Shown here one piece after another: positions 16,614 to 25,576 of a DNA stretch of 64,000 nucleotides (positions are counted from its first letter, which is position 1; each line of letters starts with the position of its first letter). The stretch lies in assembly GCF_051062515.1 (NCBI RefSeq), contig NZ_JAMXEK010000001.1; one strand, given 5' to 3'. This stretch comes from Aliarcobacter sp017996075 (GTDB lineage Bacteria; Campylobacterota; Campylobacteria; Campylobacterales; Arcobacteraceae). A program made the position numbers and the translations under genes. Below the pieces are notes generated by a model. The model saw only the letters and a list, made by a program, of their open reading frames with translations, did no database searches and had not been told where the DNA came from.

Positions 16614-17815
16614 ACTTTGTTTAGATTTTTAATTTTTGCAAACTCTTCAACTAAAATTGCTAGTTCTACAACATCGTTGTTTCTCATTCTAATACATCCA
16701 GCACTTTCGTTGCTTCCTAGAGTTTTTTCATTTAAAGTTCCATGAATTCTATATGTTGTATTTCCATCAACACTATGAGTTAGATTTAATTTTGCCATTC
16801 CCATATAGTTGTATTTATGATTTGGTGGTACAATATTTGGTAAAACTATCCCTTTCTTTGCAAAGCTTTTTTTAGTATCAGTCGTTGGATACCAAACTGG
16901 ATTTAGTGATATTTGTGAAATTCTTCCAACTCCTAATGGTTTTTTTATACTATCTTTTCCTGTTGAAACAATGTAGCTTTTTATTTTTTCTTCATTTTCA
17001 CCATTTTTTGCAAAAAGTTCCATAATATTTGTTTTTGAATCTACTCTTATTATTAATTCATCGTAGTTATTTAGATTTCTTGTCTGTTCTTTTGGTAAAT
17101 TTGATTTTGAAACCTTTTTTTCATAAGATTTTGTAAAAGTTTGACTGTTTTTTGAGCCTTTTTTTATCTGTTCATCAAACTCATTTAGACTCGTTTGTAA
17201 AAGTTCTTCTTCATCCTCTTGGCTTAAAATATCATTTGAAGATTGATTGCCAAAATCTATCTCACTTTTTAGTTGATACTCTATTTTAGTTTCAGGATTT
17301 TTTTCATTCTTTTCTATATCTTGATTATCATAAGGTAAAAGTCCCAAAATTTCAATATTTTCAGGCAACATTGAAACTATTGGAATATTTACAGCTTCAG
17401 GTCTTACCCTTTCAAACTCTTTTTCCTCTTTTTGTCTATTTTTTAAAGAGTTATCTTTTGTAGTATTTAAACTAATTGGATTATCCATATCTATAAAAAG
17501 TTTTCTTTTATCAATTTGATTTACAATTTTTATATCAATCTCTTTTATATAAGGTTTTTGATCTTTTACATATTTAGAAGCATTTTGTATAGTAACTTTT
17601 GCTATCTCTTTGTCATCGTAAGTATTTAAATATGTGTAGTATTTTTGATTTTGTTTTACTATAAAAACCTCTCCAATAGTATTGTCATAGATTCTTTTTT
17701 TACACACAAGTGCATTTTCTAAATTTGAAGTTGTACAAACTGAAACAGTATATTTTTTCTCATTTGCAAATAGACAAAAAGGTAAAATCAAAATCAAAAA
17801 CAGACTCTTTTTCAT
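16595..17815 (-). CDS. L,D-transpeptidase family protein (YkuD domain)
   Basis: A 406-residue exported protein. Residues 1-17 form a signal peptide. An N-terminal region of about 20-110 resembles a SPOR-like repeat module, a charged low-complexity linker follows, and the YkuD catalytic domain lies at about 245-406. The active-site motif is HGT...SAGCIRMRN with the catalytic Cys at about 374. Such enzymes form 3-3 peptidoglycan cross-links, anchor lipoproteins or trim the wall; in helical Campylobacterota related proteins influence cell shape. Divergent from the following ZorA-like gene. Confidence 0.85.
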   Translation of the reverse strand: MKKSLFLILILPFCLFANEKKYTVSVCTTSNLENALVCKKRIYDNTIGEVFIVKQNQKYYTYLNTYDDKEIAKVTIQNASKYVKDQKPYIKEIDIKIVNQIDKRKLFIDMDNPISLNTTKDNSLKNRQKEEKEFERVRPEAVNIPIVSMLPENIEILGLLPYDNQDIEKNEKNPETKIEYQLKSEIDFGNQSSNDILSQEDEEELLQTSLNEFDEQIKKGSKNSQTFTKSYEKKVSKSNLPKEQTRNLNNYDELIIRVDSKTNIMELFAKNGENEEKIKSYIVSTGKDSIKKPLGVGRISQISLNPVWYPTTDTKKSFAKKGIVLPNIVPPNHKYNYMGMAKLNLTHSVDGNTTYRIHGTLNEKTLGSNESAGCIRMRNNDVVELAILVEEFAKIKNLNKVKVVLI

Positions 17816-17895
17816 ATAAATCCCTAAATTTTTTTTTGTTATTTTACTAAATTTAGATAAAATAGAGGTTATTTTAAAAATTTGAAGGAAATATT

Positions 17896-19062
17896 ATGTT
17901 TAAAGAGGAAGATTTAATTGAGTTAAACTCAAGATTTTATACAAATTGTAAACCACTTTCAAGAATTTTTACACTTCTTACTATACCTACTTTATTATTT
18001 ATTTTGGTTATTTTATGTTACTTTGGAGTTTTGCCACTAAAAGTTGAGATACACAGCGTTATTTTGATTGGCGCAATATATTTTATATATCTATTTTTTA
18101 TTAGACACAATGCCTATTTTGTAGCTTGTAAGTTTAGAACTTTATATGCAGATTTACAAATAGCTTTACTTGATTATATAAACAGTAATCTTTTAACAAT
18201 TGCTCAAACTTCAAAAGCAAATGGAAGTGTAGATGATTTTTTGCAAGATTATACAAGTAATTTAAGAAATAGTAATTTTTCAAGTATTGCAAGTGGAATT
18301 TTCCCAACTTTAGGAATTTTGGGAACTTTTATATCAATAGCTTTATCTATGCCAGATTTTACATCAAATAATATTGCGGCACTCGATAGTGAGATTACAA
18401 AACTTTTAAGTGGAGTTGGGACAGCTTTTTATGTCTCTATTTATGGAATATTTTTATCTATTTGGTGGATATTTTTTGAAAAATTTGGTCTTAGTAGATT
18501 TCATCACGATAGTTATATTATAAAAGAGAGTACAAAAAACTTTTTTTGGACAAAAATAGATATAGAGTCAATTCATATAAAAAGTAATATAGATAACTTT
18601 TCTAGCATGAGTAAAATTTTTGAAGAGTTAACTTCTAGCCAAGCTATGTATGATATAAATAGATCAATAGAACAAAGAGCAAAAAGCCTTGATGAATTAC
18701 TACAAAAAGAGTATATGTTGTCTCTAAGAATTGATGAAAATATTGCAAATTTTGAAAAATTAGCAAGTGCAGTTGAAAAATTATCTCTACAATCAAACTC
18801 ACAAACAATCATTTTCAAAGATGTTTCAGAAAATTTAAATAAAAATATTATTGAATTAAATTCTCATATGAATAACTTAAGTAGCGAAAATCTAAAAGCA
18901 ATATATACAAATATCGTAAAAAGTATTGAAACTATGAAAAGTGATATGGAAAAAATAGAGTGGAAATTTGAAGAGGGATTAAAAGAGTCTTTACGACAAA
19001 TAGATTTACAAACAGCAAATATAGTAAAAGATTTGACTATTTTTAAAGATTTATCAAAGTAG
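17896..19062 (+). CDS. MotA/TolQ/ExbB-like proton channel protein (ZorA-like)
   Basis: A 388-residue protein. Hydrophobic segments lie at about 22-45, 50-70, 132-150 and 175-198, with the MotA/ExbB core GIFPTLGILGTFISIALSMP and LLSGVGTAFYVSIYGIFLSI. A cytoplasmic, coiled-coil-rich tail of about 190 residues follows. Together with the MotB-like product of the next gene (3-base gap) it should form an ion-driven stator complex. The pair resembles the ZorA/ZorB part of Zorya defence systems, but ZorA of those systems is longer and the partners ZorC/ZorD or ZorE are not here. A TolQR/ExbBD-like housekeeping role is equally possible. Confidence 0.8.
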   Translation: MFKEEDLIELNSRFYTNCKPLSRIFTLLTIPTLLFILVILCYFGVLPLKVEIHSVILIGAIYFIYLFFIRHNAYFVACKFRTLYADLQIALLDYINSNLLTIAQTSKANGSVDDFLQDYTSNLRNSNFSSIASGIFPTLGILGTFISIALSMPDFTSNNIAALDSEITKLLSGVGTAFYVSIYGIFLSIWWIFFEKFGLSRFHHDSYIIKESTKNFFWTKIDIESIHIKSNIDNFSSMSKIFEELTSSQAMYDINRSIEQRAKSLDELLQKEYMLSLRIDENIANFEKLASAVEKLSLQSNSQTIIFKDVSENLNKNIIELNSHMNNLSSENLKAIYTNIVKSIETMKSDMEKIEWKFEEGLKESLRQIDLQTANIVKDLTIFKDLSK

Positions 19063-19065
19063 AAA

Positions 19066-20082
19066 ATGATGTATAAAAAAAATGAAAAAAACAAAAATCA
19101 AGAGGAGAACTTTTGGGTTTCTTATGCTGATTTGATGGCGGGGTTGCTTTTTGTATTTATTTTGGTAATTGCATCAATAGTTATAAAATATCTATATACT
19201 CAACATAGCCTTGCAGATAGTGAAGATGCAAAATCAAAGCTATTTTATGAGTTAGCAAAAACAAAAAATATGTATGAAAAGAGTTTAGAAGATTTAAAAG
19301 ATGCAAACCAAAAAATAGTTTTAAGTAACAAAGAGGTTGAAAAACTAAAAGCTCTTTTGCTTGAATACGATATTAATATCAAAGATGAAAAGAGTAAAAA
19401 TGATAGTTTATCTTTAGCTTTAAATGATAGTTCAAATCAAATTGCTTTAAAAGATGAGGAGTTAAAACTTTTAGCAGATAAACTTTTGGTTCAAACTCAA
19501 ATTCACCAAAAAATGGTAGAAGAGTTTGATATTGCAAAATTAAAAATAAAAACTTTAACAGGAATAAAGCTAAATGTTATAGCTAAATTAAAAGAGAAGC
19601 TAGGTAACTCTATACATGTAGATGAAAAAAGTGGAGCTATAAAATTTTCATCAAATATATTATTTGATCAAAACTCTTATATTTTAAAAGAGGAAGCTAA
19701 AAAAGAGTTAAGTAGTGTTTTGAAAAACTATCTTTCACTTTTATTAGATGATAAAGAGATATCAAAATATATTGAAAATATAACTATTGAAGGTCATACA
19801 AATAGTGATGGAACATATTTGGCAAATCTTTTGTTATCTCAACAAAGAGCACTTGCAGTTATGCAGTTTTTATATGAATCAAATATTGTAGATAAAAAAC
19901 TTTTAAGTACTTTTGTAAACTCAAGTGGAAGAAGTTCTGCTGATTTGATTTTAGATAAAAAAGGTCTTGAAGATAAAGATGCTTCAAGAAGAATTGAAAT
20001 CAAATTTAATATTAAAAACGAAGAAGCTATAAAAGAGATACAAAACTATTTGGATAAACAAAATGAAAATAGAGTTCAGTGA
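19066..20082 (+). CDS. MotB/OmpA-domain stator partner (ZorB-like)
   Basis: A 338-residue protein with a short cytoplasmic N-terminus and one membrane helix, FWVSYADLMAGLLFVFILVI (about 16-35), carrying Asp22 at the position of the MotB proton-binding aspartate. A long coiled coil covers about 50-170. A C-terminal OmpA/MotB peptidoglycan-binding domain has ITIEGHTNSDGTYLANLLLS and DKDASRRIEIKF, with the conserved Asp and Arg. Directly follows the MotA-like gene. Its 3' end overlaps a 49-residue ORF by 20 bases. Confidence 0.83.
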   Translation: MMYKKNEKNKNQEENFWVSYADLMAGLLFVFILVIASIVIKYLYTQHSLADSEDAKSKLFYELAKTKNMYEKSLEDLKDANQKIVLSNKEVEKLKALLLEYDINIKDEKSKNDSLSLALNDSSNQIALKDEELKLLADKLLVQTQIHQKMVEEFDIAKLKIKTLTGIKLNVIAKLKEKLGNSIHVDEKSGAIKFSSNILFDQNSYILKEEAKKELSSVLKNYLSLLLDDKEISKYIENITIEGHTNSDGTYLANLLLSQQRALAVMQFLYESNIVDKKLLSTFVNSSGRSSADLILDKKGLEDKDASRRIEIKFNIKNEEAIKEIQNYLDKQNENRVQ

Positions 20083-20212
20083 TAAAAAGCCACTATATAA
20101 ACCTACTCATTTGGAAGAACTTTCAAATGAGATAAAGCAAAAGATTGTAGAAAAAAACTTAAATATCTTTCAAAAGATATTTAAGTTTTTATTTGGGAAG
20201 AAAAAGGGTTAA
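20063..20212 (+). CDS. Small basic protein overlapping the MotB-like gene
   Basis: A 49-codon ORF starting at the ATG at 20063, within the end of the upstream MotB-like gene, and ending TAA at 20210-20212. The product begins MKIEFSDKKPLYKPTHLEEL and ends in an amphipathic, lysine-rich helix and GKKKG. Overlap suggests translational coupling. The 3' third coincides with a strong hairpin (20153-20190), so either the ORF is fortuitous or a terminator is embedded in it. I do not recognise a family. Confidence 0.4.
   Translation: MKIEFSDKKPLYKPTHLEELSNEIKQKIVEKNLNIFQKIFKFLFGKKKG
20107..20132 (+). repeat. Inverted repeat within the 49-codon ORF
   Basis: CTCATTTG / CAAATGAG, extendable inward by GAAG/CTTT with one wobble pair, just upstream of the stronger hairpin at 20153-20190. 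Confidence 0.45.
20153..20190 (+). terminator. Strong hairpin after the ZorAB-like pair
   Basis: Perfect 18-bp inverted repeat AAAAACTTAAATATCTTT / AAAGATATTTAAGTTTTT with a 2-base centre, ending in a T run. It ends the stator operon but lies inside the 49-codon ORF. Confidence 0.7.
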
Positions 20213-20525
20213 GAAGGTATTTTATATAGTTCCTTATAATTTTCTCAAAGATATATTTAACTTTATCACTCGGCTGGTGACCGTTCAAAATTTTGTGTCA
20301 ATTAGGTAAAATAAAAAATACCAAAGTGAATGGCTAAAGATATAGTACGATATAACACTTGTTAAGAGGGATGTAACTATTTCCAAATATTTCAAAAATA
20401 ATATTAAAAAAACTATAAAATATATTTGGAAAATCCAAATAGTCAGAATATAATCTAAAATAACATTTACAAATAAAAATAAATATGTTAATATCTATTT
20501 ACATATAAACAAATAAGGTATAAAT
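20213..20525. other. 313-base intergenic region upstream of the DUF4143-type ATPase gene
   Basis: No gene is visible. It contains an inverted repeat TTTCCAAATAT (20380-20390) / ATATTTGGAAA (20422-20432), an overlapping palindrome TTTGGA-AAA-TCCAAA (20425-20439), and a near-direct repeat ATTTACAAATAAA (20465-20477) / ATTTACATATAAA (20497-20509) spaced 32 bases. These may be operators of the ATPase gene. A less AT-rich stretch at about 20268-20310 stands out in composition and could be a mobile-element remnant, but I cannot identify it. Confidence 0.5.
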
Positions 20526-21746
20526 ATGAATTTACAAATACTATTTGAAGAGCAGACTAAATTACTCAATAAAATAAATTTAGAGAAAAAAAGATACCTT
20601 TATGAAAAGATTAATTGGAATCTTAAATCAATTGGAATATTAGGTCAGCGAGGTCTTGGTAAAACAACCATGATGTTGCAATACATCAAAGAAAATTTTT
20701 CTCAAACAAACAATGCTTTATATATAAGTTTAGATAATCCCTATATGCAATCACTTTCACTTTTTGAATTTGCAAAAGAGTTTGAACAACTTGGTGGGGA
20801 AGTTCTTTTTGTGGATGAAGTACACAAATATGAAAATTGGTCAACTCATATAAAAAATATATACGATGCACTTACGCTTAGAGTCGTTTTTTCAGGTTCA
20901 TCAATATTACAAATTTCACAACAAAACAGTGATTTATCAAGAAGAAGTATTATTTATACTTTAGAAAACCTATCTTTTAGAGAGTATCTTGAACTTTGTG
21001 ATATATATAAATTTGATAGTTTTTGCCTTGAAGATATATTGAAAAATCATCAATCTATTGCTACGGACATTACAAAACATATCAAACCACTTATGCATTT
21101 CAAAGAGTATCTTCAATATGGTGCATATCCATTTATATTAGAAGATAAAGATAGTTATCATCAAAAAATTGTGCAAATGATAAACCTTATTTTAGAAACA
21201 GACCTTCCTTATATAAACAATATAGATATTTCTCAAATAGTAAAACTAAAAAAACTTCTTTATTTATTGGCTACAAATGTGCCATTTATTCCAAATATTA
21301 CAGATATTGCAAAAGCTACAAATATATCAAGACCAAAAGTATATGATTATTTAGAATATCTTGAAAGAGCAAAAGTAATAAATAGTTTAAAAAGTAAAGA
21401 AAAAGGGTATAACATCATGGCAAAACCTGAAAAACTTTTTATGCAAAATACAAATATATCTTATGCAATCACTTCAACTATTGATATAGGAAGTGCAAGG
21501 GAAGCATTTTTTGTAAATCAAATAAAAAATGCACTTTTTAGTCAAACAAGACTTCTTGATGATAGAATTTTTGGCGCAAAAAAAGGTGATTTTTTAGTGG
21601 ATGATAAATATACATTCGAAGTAGGTGGAAAAAACAAAGATTTTTCACAAATAAAAGATGTAGAAAATAGTTTTCTAGCAATTGATGATATAGAAATAGG
21701 ATATAAGGCAAAAATACCACTTTGGATGTTTGGATTTTTGTATTAA
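20526..21746 (+). CDS. AAA_14/DUF4143-type ATPase
   Basis: A 406-residue P-loop protein with Walker A GQRGLGKTT (about 40-48), Walker B-like VLFVDEVHKY (about 93-102) and sensor-type GSSILQ. The C-terminal part carries the DUF4143 restriction-nuclease-like fold with FEVGGKNKD near the end. Members are widespread accessory genes of unknown function, often strain-variable in bacteria and archaea. A winged-helix-like stretch (TDIAKATNISRPKVYDYLEYLERA, given in part) lies at about 258-285. Stands alone, with its own promoter region. Confidence 0.82.
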   Translation: MNLQILFEEQTKLLNKINLEKKRYLYEKINWNLKSIGILGQRGLGKTTMMLQYIKENFSQTNNALYISLDNPYMQSLSLFEFAKEFEQLGGEVLFVDEVHKYENWSTHIKNIYDALTLRVVFSGSSILQISQQNSDLSRRSIIYTLENLSFREYLELCDIYKFDSFCLEDILKNHQSIATDITKHIKPLMHFKEYLQYGAYPFILEDKDSYHQKIVQMINLILETDLPYINNIDISQIVKLKKLLYLLATNVPFIPNITDIAKATNISRPKVYDYLEYLERAKVINSLKSKEKGYNIMAKPEKLFMQNTNISYAITSTIDIGSAREAFFVNQIKNALFSQTRLLDDRIFGAKKGDFLVDDKYTFEVGGKNKDFSQIKDVENSFLAIDDIEIGYKAKIPLWMFGFLY

Positions 21747-21791
21747 AATCATAAAAATAAATATTTTCAAATAAAATGCTAAACTGGGCAG

Positions 21792-22796
21792 TTACACTTT
21801 AAAAAATTTACTTTTTAAACTTAGTTTTAGCTCTTTTAAAATATCTTTAGAAAAAATATAAGCTCTCATATTTTGTGGAATTTTTTGAATTCTACAAACT
21901 TCTTTAAACTCTTTTGGCAATATCATTTTTATTTTTGGAGCTATTAAGATATATTTTTGAGTAATTGCAATATTTATTTTGTGTGAGATTGTGATCTCTT
22001 TTTGTTTTATTATCTCATCTCTTTGTTTTTTACTTATCAAAACTCCTCTTTTTTTTAAAGATTTATCAATAACTCTAAGGTTTAGATTATCATCTTCTAA
22101 GTTCTCAAAAACTTCTAACTCTTCAAGAGTTATTATAGGGTCTAATTTAAGATTTAAAGAGTTTAAATCATTTTCTAAAAAAGAGAAACTATTTTTAATT
22201 CCACTTTTGAATTCATTTAAAAATTTATCTGAAAAATTGTGTCTAAAGTAGTTTCTTTTGTATTTTCCATCCATATTTGAGCTATCTATAAAATATTTTA
22301 TTTTATTCTCTTTTAAATATTCTTCTAACTCATCTTTGCTTACATTTAAAAGTGGACGAAAAATTTTATAATCTTTTTTTTCTTCAAACTCTCTTATTCC
22401 AAAAAGTTCAACCAGTCCAGCACCTTTTGATAGTTGCATTAAAAACCACTCTAAACGGTCATTTAGTTGGTGAGCTGTTATAAGAGTTTCATAAGAATTT
22501 TCTTTTATAATTTGTTCAAAAAAAATATATCTTATATCTCTTGCATTTTTTTCAAAGTTTGAACTATTTTCTAGTTTAACATCTTTAATAAATATCTCTT
22601 TTTTATACTCTTTTGCTAAATTTAAAGCATATTCTATTTCATCTTTTGATTGTTCTCTTGTATTATAGTTTACAATTGCGATATCAAAATCAATTTTGTG
22701 ATTTAGAAGTAAGAAAAAAAGAGCACTACTATCAACTCCACCTGAAAAGGCTAGAAGATTTTTGCTATTTTTTATCCTATTAAAATCAAAAATCAT
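21792..22796 (-). CDS. tilS: tRNA(Ile)-lysidine synthase TilS
   Basis: PP-loop ATPase of 334 residues that converts C34 of tRNA-Ile(CAU) to lysidine, so that the tRNA reads AUA. The PP-loop SGGVDSS is at 18-24, and the RNYFRHNF motif (RRN/RH region) lies at about 179-186. The C-terminal domain is short compared with E. coli TilS, as is usual in this phylum. It follows rimO by 8 bases. Confidence 0.93.
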   Translation of the reverse strand: MIFDFNRIKNSKNLLAFSGGVDSSALFFLLLNHKIDFDIAIVNYNTREQSKDEIEYALNLAKEYKKEIFIKDVKLENSSNFEKNARDIRYIFFEQIIKENSYETLITAHQLNDRLEWFLMQLSKGAGLVELFGIREFEEKKDYKIFRPLLNVSKDELEEYLKENKIKYFIDSSNMDGKYKRNYFRHNFSDKFLNEFKSGIKNSFSFLENDLNSLNLKLDPIITLEELEVFENLEDDNLNLRVIDKSLKKRGVLISKKQRDEIIKQKEITISHKINIAITQKYILIAPKIKMILPKEFKEVCRIQKIPQNMRAYIFSKDILKELKLSLKSKFFKV

Positions 22797-22804
22797 AATC
22801 TATT

Positions 22805-24145
22805 TTATACTTTTCTTAAAATCTTTGCTAGAAGTTTATCACCAGCAAGTTGCGTTGCTTTTACTTCATAAATCTCACCAAAAACTATTGGTATATTATC
22901 TTCATTATCATTTATATAAATCTCTCCATCAATTTGGGGAGCCCAAATAGTTTTTCTAGCACTTAAAAGATATTCATGCTCTTCACTTTCTCCATCAATA
23001 TAAACTTCAAAACTTTTTCCAATATCATTTTCTAAAGATTTAATAGTTGTTTGAGAAATTATATTACCTAAAATTTCAGCTCTTTCATCTATTAATTCTT
23101 GCTCAATTTTATCATCTCTAGTTTCTGCTGATGTTCCTTCTTCATCAGAATATGAAAAAACATTTCCTCTATCAAATCCAAATTCTTCTACAAAAGAGCA
23201 AAGTTCTTCAAAATCATCTTCACTCTCTCCTGGATGTCCAGCTATAAAAGTTGTTCTTACAAAAGAGTTTGGTTTTGATCTCATATAGTTCATAAGTTCA
23301 ATTAATTTTTCAGCACCTTTACCTCTTTTCATAATTTTTAACATATTTTGAGATATATGTTGAAGAGGCATATCAAAGTAGTTTACAAAAACTTTTGAGT
23401 CTGCAATTTTATCTATTAAATTGTGTGTTGTTGTACTAGGATATAGATATAAAATTCTGGCTGTTTTTACTCCATCTATTTTTTCAACAGCATCAATTAA
23501 TTGTTCTAATCCATCATTGTGTCCCAAATCTCTTAAGTATGATGATGAATCTTGTGATACAAAAGAGAAATCTTTATACCCTTTTTTTACTAGGTTTGTA
23601 ACCTCTTTTACAAGTGATTCAAGAGTTCTTGAGTGAAGTTTTCCTTTAAATGATGGAATAGCACAAAATGAACAACTTTGATTACATCCTTCACTTAATT
23701 TTACATAAGCATGATAGTTTGAACCTGTTATTACTCTATCGTTTTCTTCACTTGCTAGAAAAACCTCATTTGAAAAACTACTTCTTTTTTCATGAACTAA
23801 TCTATCTATTTTGTCATAATCTCCAACACCTGTGAAAATATCTATTTCTGTTAACTCTTTTTGTAAATCATCTTTATATCTTTCACTTAAACATCCAGCC
23901 ATAACTAAAACAGAATCTTTTTTTCTTTCATTGTGTAAGTTTAAAGTTGTATTTATGCTCTCCTCTTTTGCACTATCTATAAATCCACAAGTGTTTACTA
24001 TAATTAAATCAGCTTCACTCTCATCATCTGTTAGTTCATAATCTTTTAGTTTTCCTAACATTACTTCACTATCAACTAAATTTTTTGTACACCCAAGGCT
24101 TACCATATGTAGTTTTTTCTTTGGTTTTTCTTCACTAAATTTCAT
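22805..24145 (-). CDS. rimO: Ribosomal protein S12 methylthiotransferase RimO
   Basis: Radical SAM enzyme of 446 residues that methylthiolates an aspartate of ribosomal protein S12. The N-terminal UPF0004 domain has VSLGCTKNLVDSEVML and VNTCGFI; the radical SAM cluster motif is CNQSCSFC (CxxxCxxC) with AIPSFKGKLHSR; a C-terminal TRAM domain ends in GDKLLAKILRKV. These features separate it from MiaB. First gene of the rimO-tilS pair. Confidence 0.95.
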   Translation of the reverse strand: MKFSEEKPKKKLHMVSLGCTKNLVDSEVMLGKLKDYELTDDESEADLIIVNTCGFIDSAKEESINTTLNLHNERKKDSVLVMAGCLSERYKDDLQKELTEIDIFTGVGDYDKIDRLVHEKRSSFSNEVFLASEENDRVITGSNYHAYVKLSEGCNQSCSFCAIPSFKGKLHSRTLESLVKEVTNLVKKGYKDFSFVSQDSSSYLRDLGHNDGLEQLIDAVEKIDGVKTARILYLYPSTTTHNLIDKIADSKVFVNYFDMPLQHISQNMLKIMKRGKGAEKLIELMNYMRSKPNSFVRTTFIAGHPGESEDDFEELCSFVEEFGFDRGNVFSYSDEEGTSAETRDDKIEQELIDERAEILGNIISQTTIKSLENDIGKSFEVYIDGESEEHEYLLSARKTIWAPQIDGEIYINDNEDNIPIVFGEIYEVKATQLAGDKLLAKILRKV

Positions 24146-24263
24146 CTAATATTATCCGTCATTTATAAATTTTTGAAAGATTTTAGCTAACTTTTGCATT
24201 TATATAAATTAATAAGTACAAAAATAGTATTATAAAAGTCTAAATAAAATTTAGGAGAAAATT

Positions 24264-24698
24264 ATGTTTAAGCAATCAAATTTCTTTTTGACTATTTTGA
24301 TACTTATTTTAGGATTAGCTTTAAACTCTTGTAGTTCAACTAAAGGATTAGAGACAGCAAGTAATAATCAAGTCTTAAAAAATACAAAGTGGGAACTTAA
24401 AAGCTTAAATAAAAAAGATATAAAAAAAGTTGAAAAAGTTGCTATCATAAATTTTGAAAAAGAGAATAAAGTTTTTGGAAATTTAGGTTGTAATAGCTTT
24501 TTTGGAAAAGTTGACATAAAACCAAATAATATTAATATTTCTAAAGTTGGTAGCACTATGATGATGTGTTCTGATATGAGTGTAGAACGTGATTATATGG
24601 AAGTTTTAAATACAGTAACAACTTATAGAATAGATGGAAACAGTTTAATATTTTTTGATAAAAATAATCAAGAGATAGCAAGATTTATAAAAAGATAG
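24264..24698 (+). CDS. META-domain (HslJ-like) lipoprotein
   Basis: A 144-residue lipoprotein with a signal peptide and lipobox LNSC (Cys at about 23). A META domain has NTKWELKSLN, NLGCNSFFGKVDI and GSTMMMCSDMSVERDYMEVLN. HslJ-type proteins are cell-envelope proteins linked to stress and novobiocin resistance in E. coli; the mechanism is unknown. Preceded by TTAGGAGA. Its TAG stop is part of the terminator stem. Confidence 0.85.
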   Translation: MFKQSNFFLTILILILGLALNSCSSTKGLETASNNQVLKNTKWELKSLNKKDIKKVEKVAIINFEKENKVFGNLGCNSFFGKVDIKPNNINISKVGSTMMMCSDMSVERDYMEVLNTVTTYRIDGNSLIFFDKNNQEIARFIKR

Positions 24699-24715
24699 TT
24701 AAAAGCTATCTTTTT
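24689..24715. terminator. Terminator overlapping the META lipoprotein stop codon
   Basis: AAAAAGATAG / CTATCTTTTT, 10 bp with a 7-base loop. The stop codon is the end of the left arm. It also serves the convergent panC gene. Confidence 0.75.
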
Positions 24716-24726
24716 ATCTTAGTAAC

Positions 24727-25545
24727 TTACATCCAAATATTATCAAGAAGTCTTACATTTCCAAATCTAACAACAACTAAAATTATTGTGTTTGATGGTT
24801 CTATTTTTTCTATTTCATCAAATCTTTTATTTACAACTCTCACATACTCTACATCAAGATTTTCTAAAACTTCATAGATTTTATCTTTTACTATTTTTGA
24901 ATCTCGCTCTCCTTTTGCAATTAAGTTTCCAGCCATATAGATAGATTTTGAAATTTTAAGAGCTTCCTCTTTTTGTTCAGGAGTTAAATATACATTTCTA
25001 GAACTAAGAGCTAATCCGCTACTTTCTCTTACAATATCACAAGCAATAATATTTATAGGTAAAAATAGATTTTTTACCATTTGTTGTATAAGTGCTAGTT
25101 GTTGAGCATCTTTTTTCCCAAAGTAAGCATTAGTAGCTTGTGTGAGATTAAACAGTTTTAAAACAACTTGCAATACTCCATCAAAATGCCCTGGTCTTGT
25201 AAATCCTTCAAGTACATAACTATTAACAGGAGCTTTAATTAAAACTTCATCTTTTTCATACATAGTATTAATATTTGGCATAAAAAGATAATCAACTTTA
25301 CACATTTGGCAAATTTTAATATCTGCTTCCTCTTTTCTTGGATATTTATTTAAATCCTCACCTTTTAAAAATTGTGTAGGATTTACAAAAATAGATACTA
25401 TTACAACTTCATTTTCAGCTCTAGCTTTTCTTATTAGTGAAATATGTCCATCATGTAAAGCTCCCATTGTTGGAACAAAACCAATTTTTCCATTCAAATT
25501 TTTTCTAATATTTTGTAACTCTTCAACAGTTTTAACTATTTGCAA
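24727..25545 (-). CDS. panC: Pantothenate synthetase
   Basis: Joins pantoate and beta-alanine to form pantothenate, a coenzyme A precursor; 272 residues. Motifs include FVPTMGALHDGHISLIRKA (HIGH-type nucleotide-binding motif), SIFVNPTQF, RPGHFDGVLQVVLKLFN, YFGKKDAQQLALIQQM and ESSGLALSSRNVYL. Minus strand, 31 bases downstream of the start side of the ABC permease gene, possibly co-transcribed with it. Confidence 0.96.
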   Translation of the reverse strand: MQIVKTVEELQNIRKNLNGKIGFVPTMGALHDGHISLIRKARAENEVVIVSIFVNPTQFLKGEDLNKYPRKEEADIKICQMCKVDYLFMPNINTMYEKDEVLIKAPVNSYVLEGFTRPGHFDGVLQVVLKLFNLTQATNAYFGKKDAQQLALIQQMVKNLFLPINIIACDIVRESSGLALSSRNVYLTPEQKEEALKISKSIYMAGNLIAKGERDSKIVKDKIYEVLENLDVEYVRVVNKRFDEIEKIEPSNTIILVVVRFGNVRLLDNIWM

Positions 25546-25576
25546 TATATATTCCTTTAAAAGTTTTAATTATTTT

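Noticed and set aside
17896..20082. Complete Zorya anti-phage system
   Set aside because: Only ZorA/ZorB-like stator genes are present. No ZorC, ZorD or ZorE follows, and the ATPase downstream is of the DUF4143 type, not a helicase or nuclease of Zorya.
20268..20310. Insertion-sequence end upstream of the DUF4143-type ATPase gene
   Set aside because: The stretch differs in composition and vaguely resembles an IS256-type terminus, but there is no transposase, no second inverted repeat and no target duplication.
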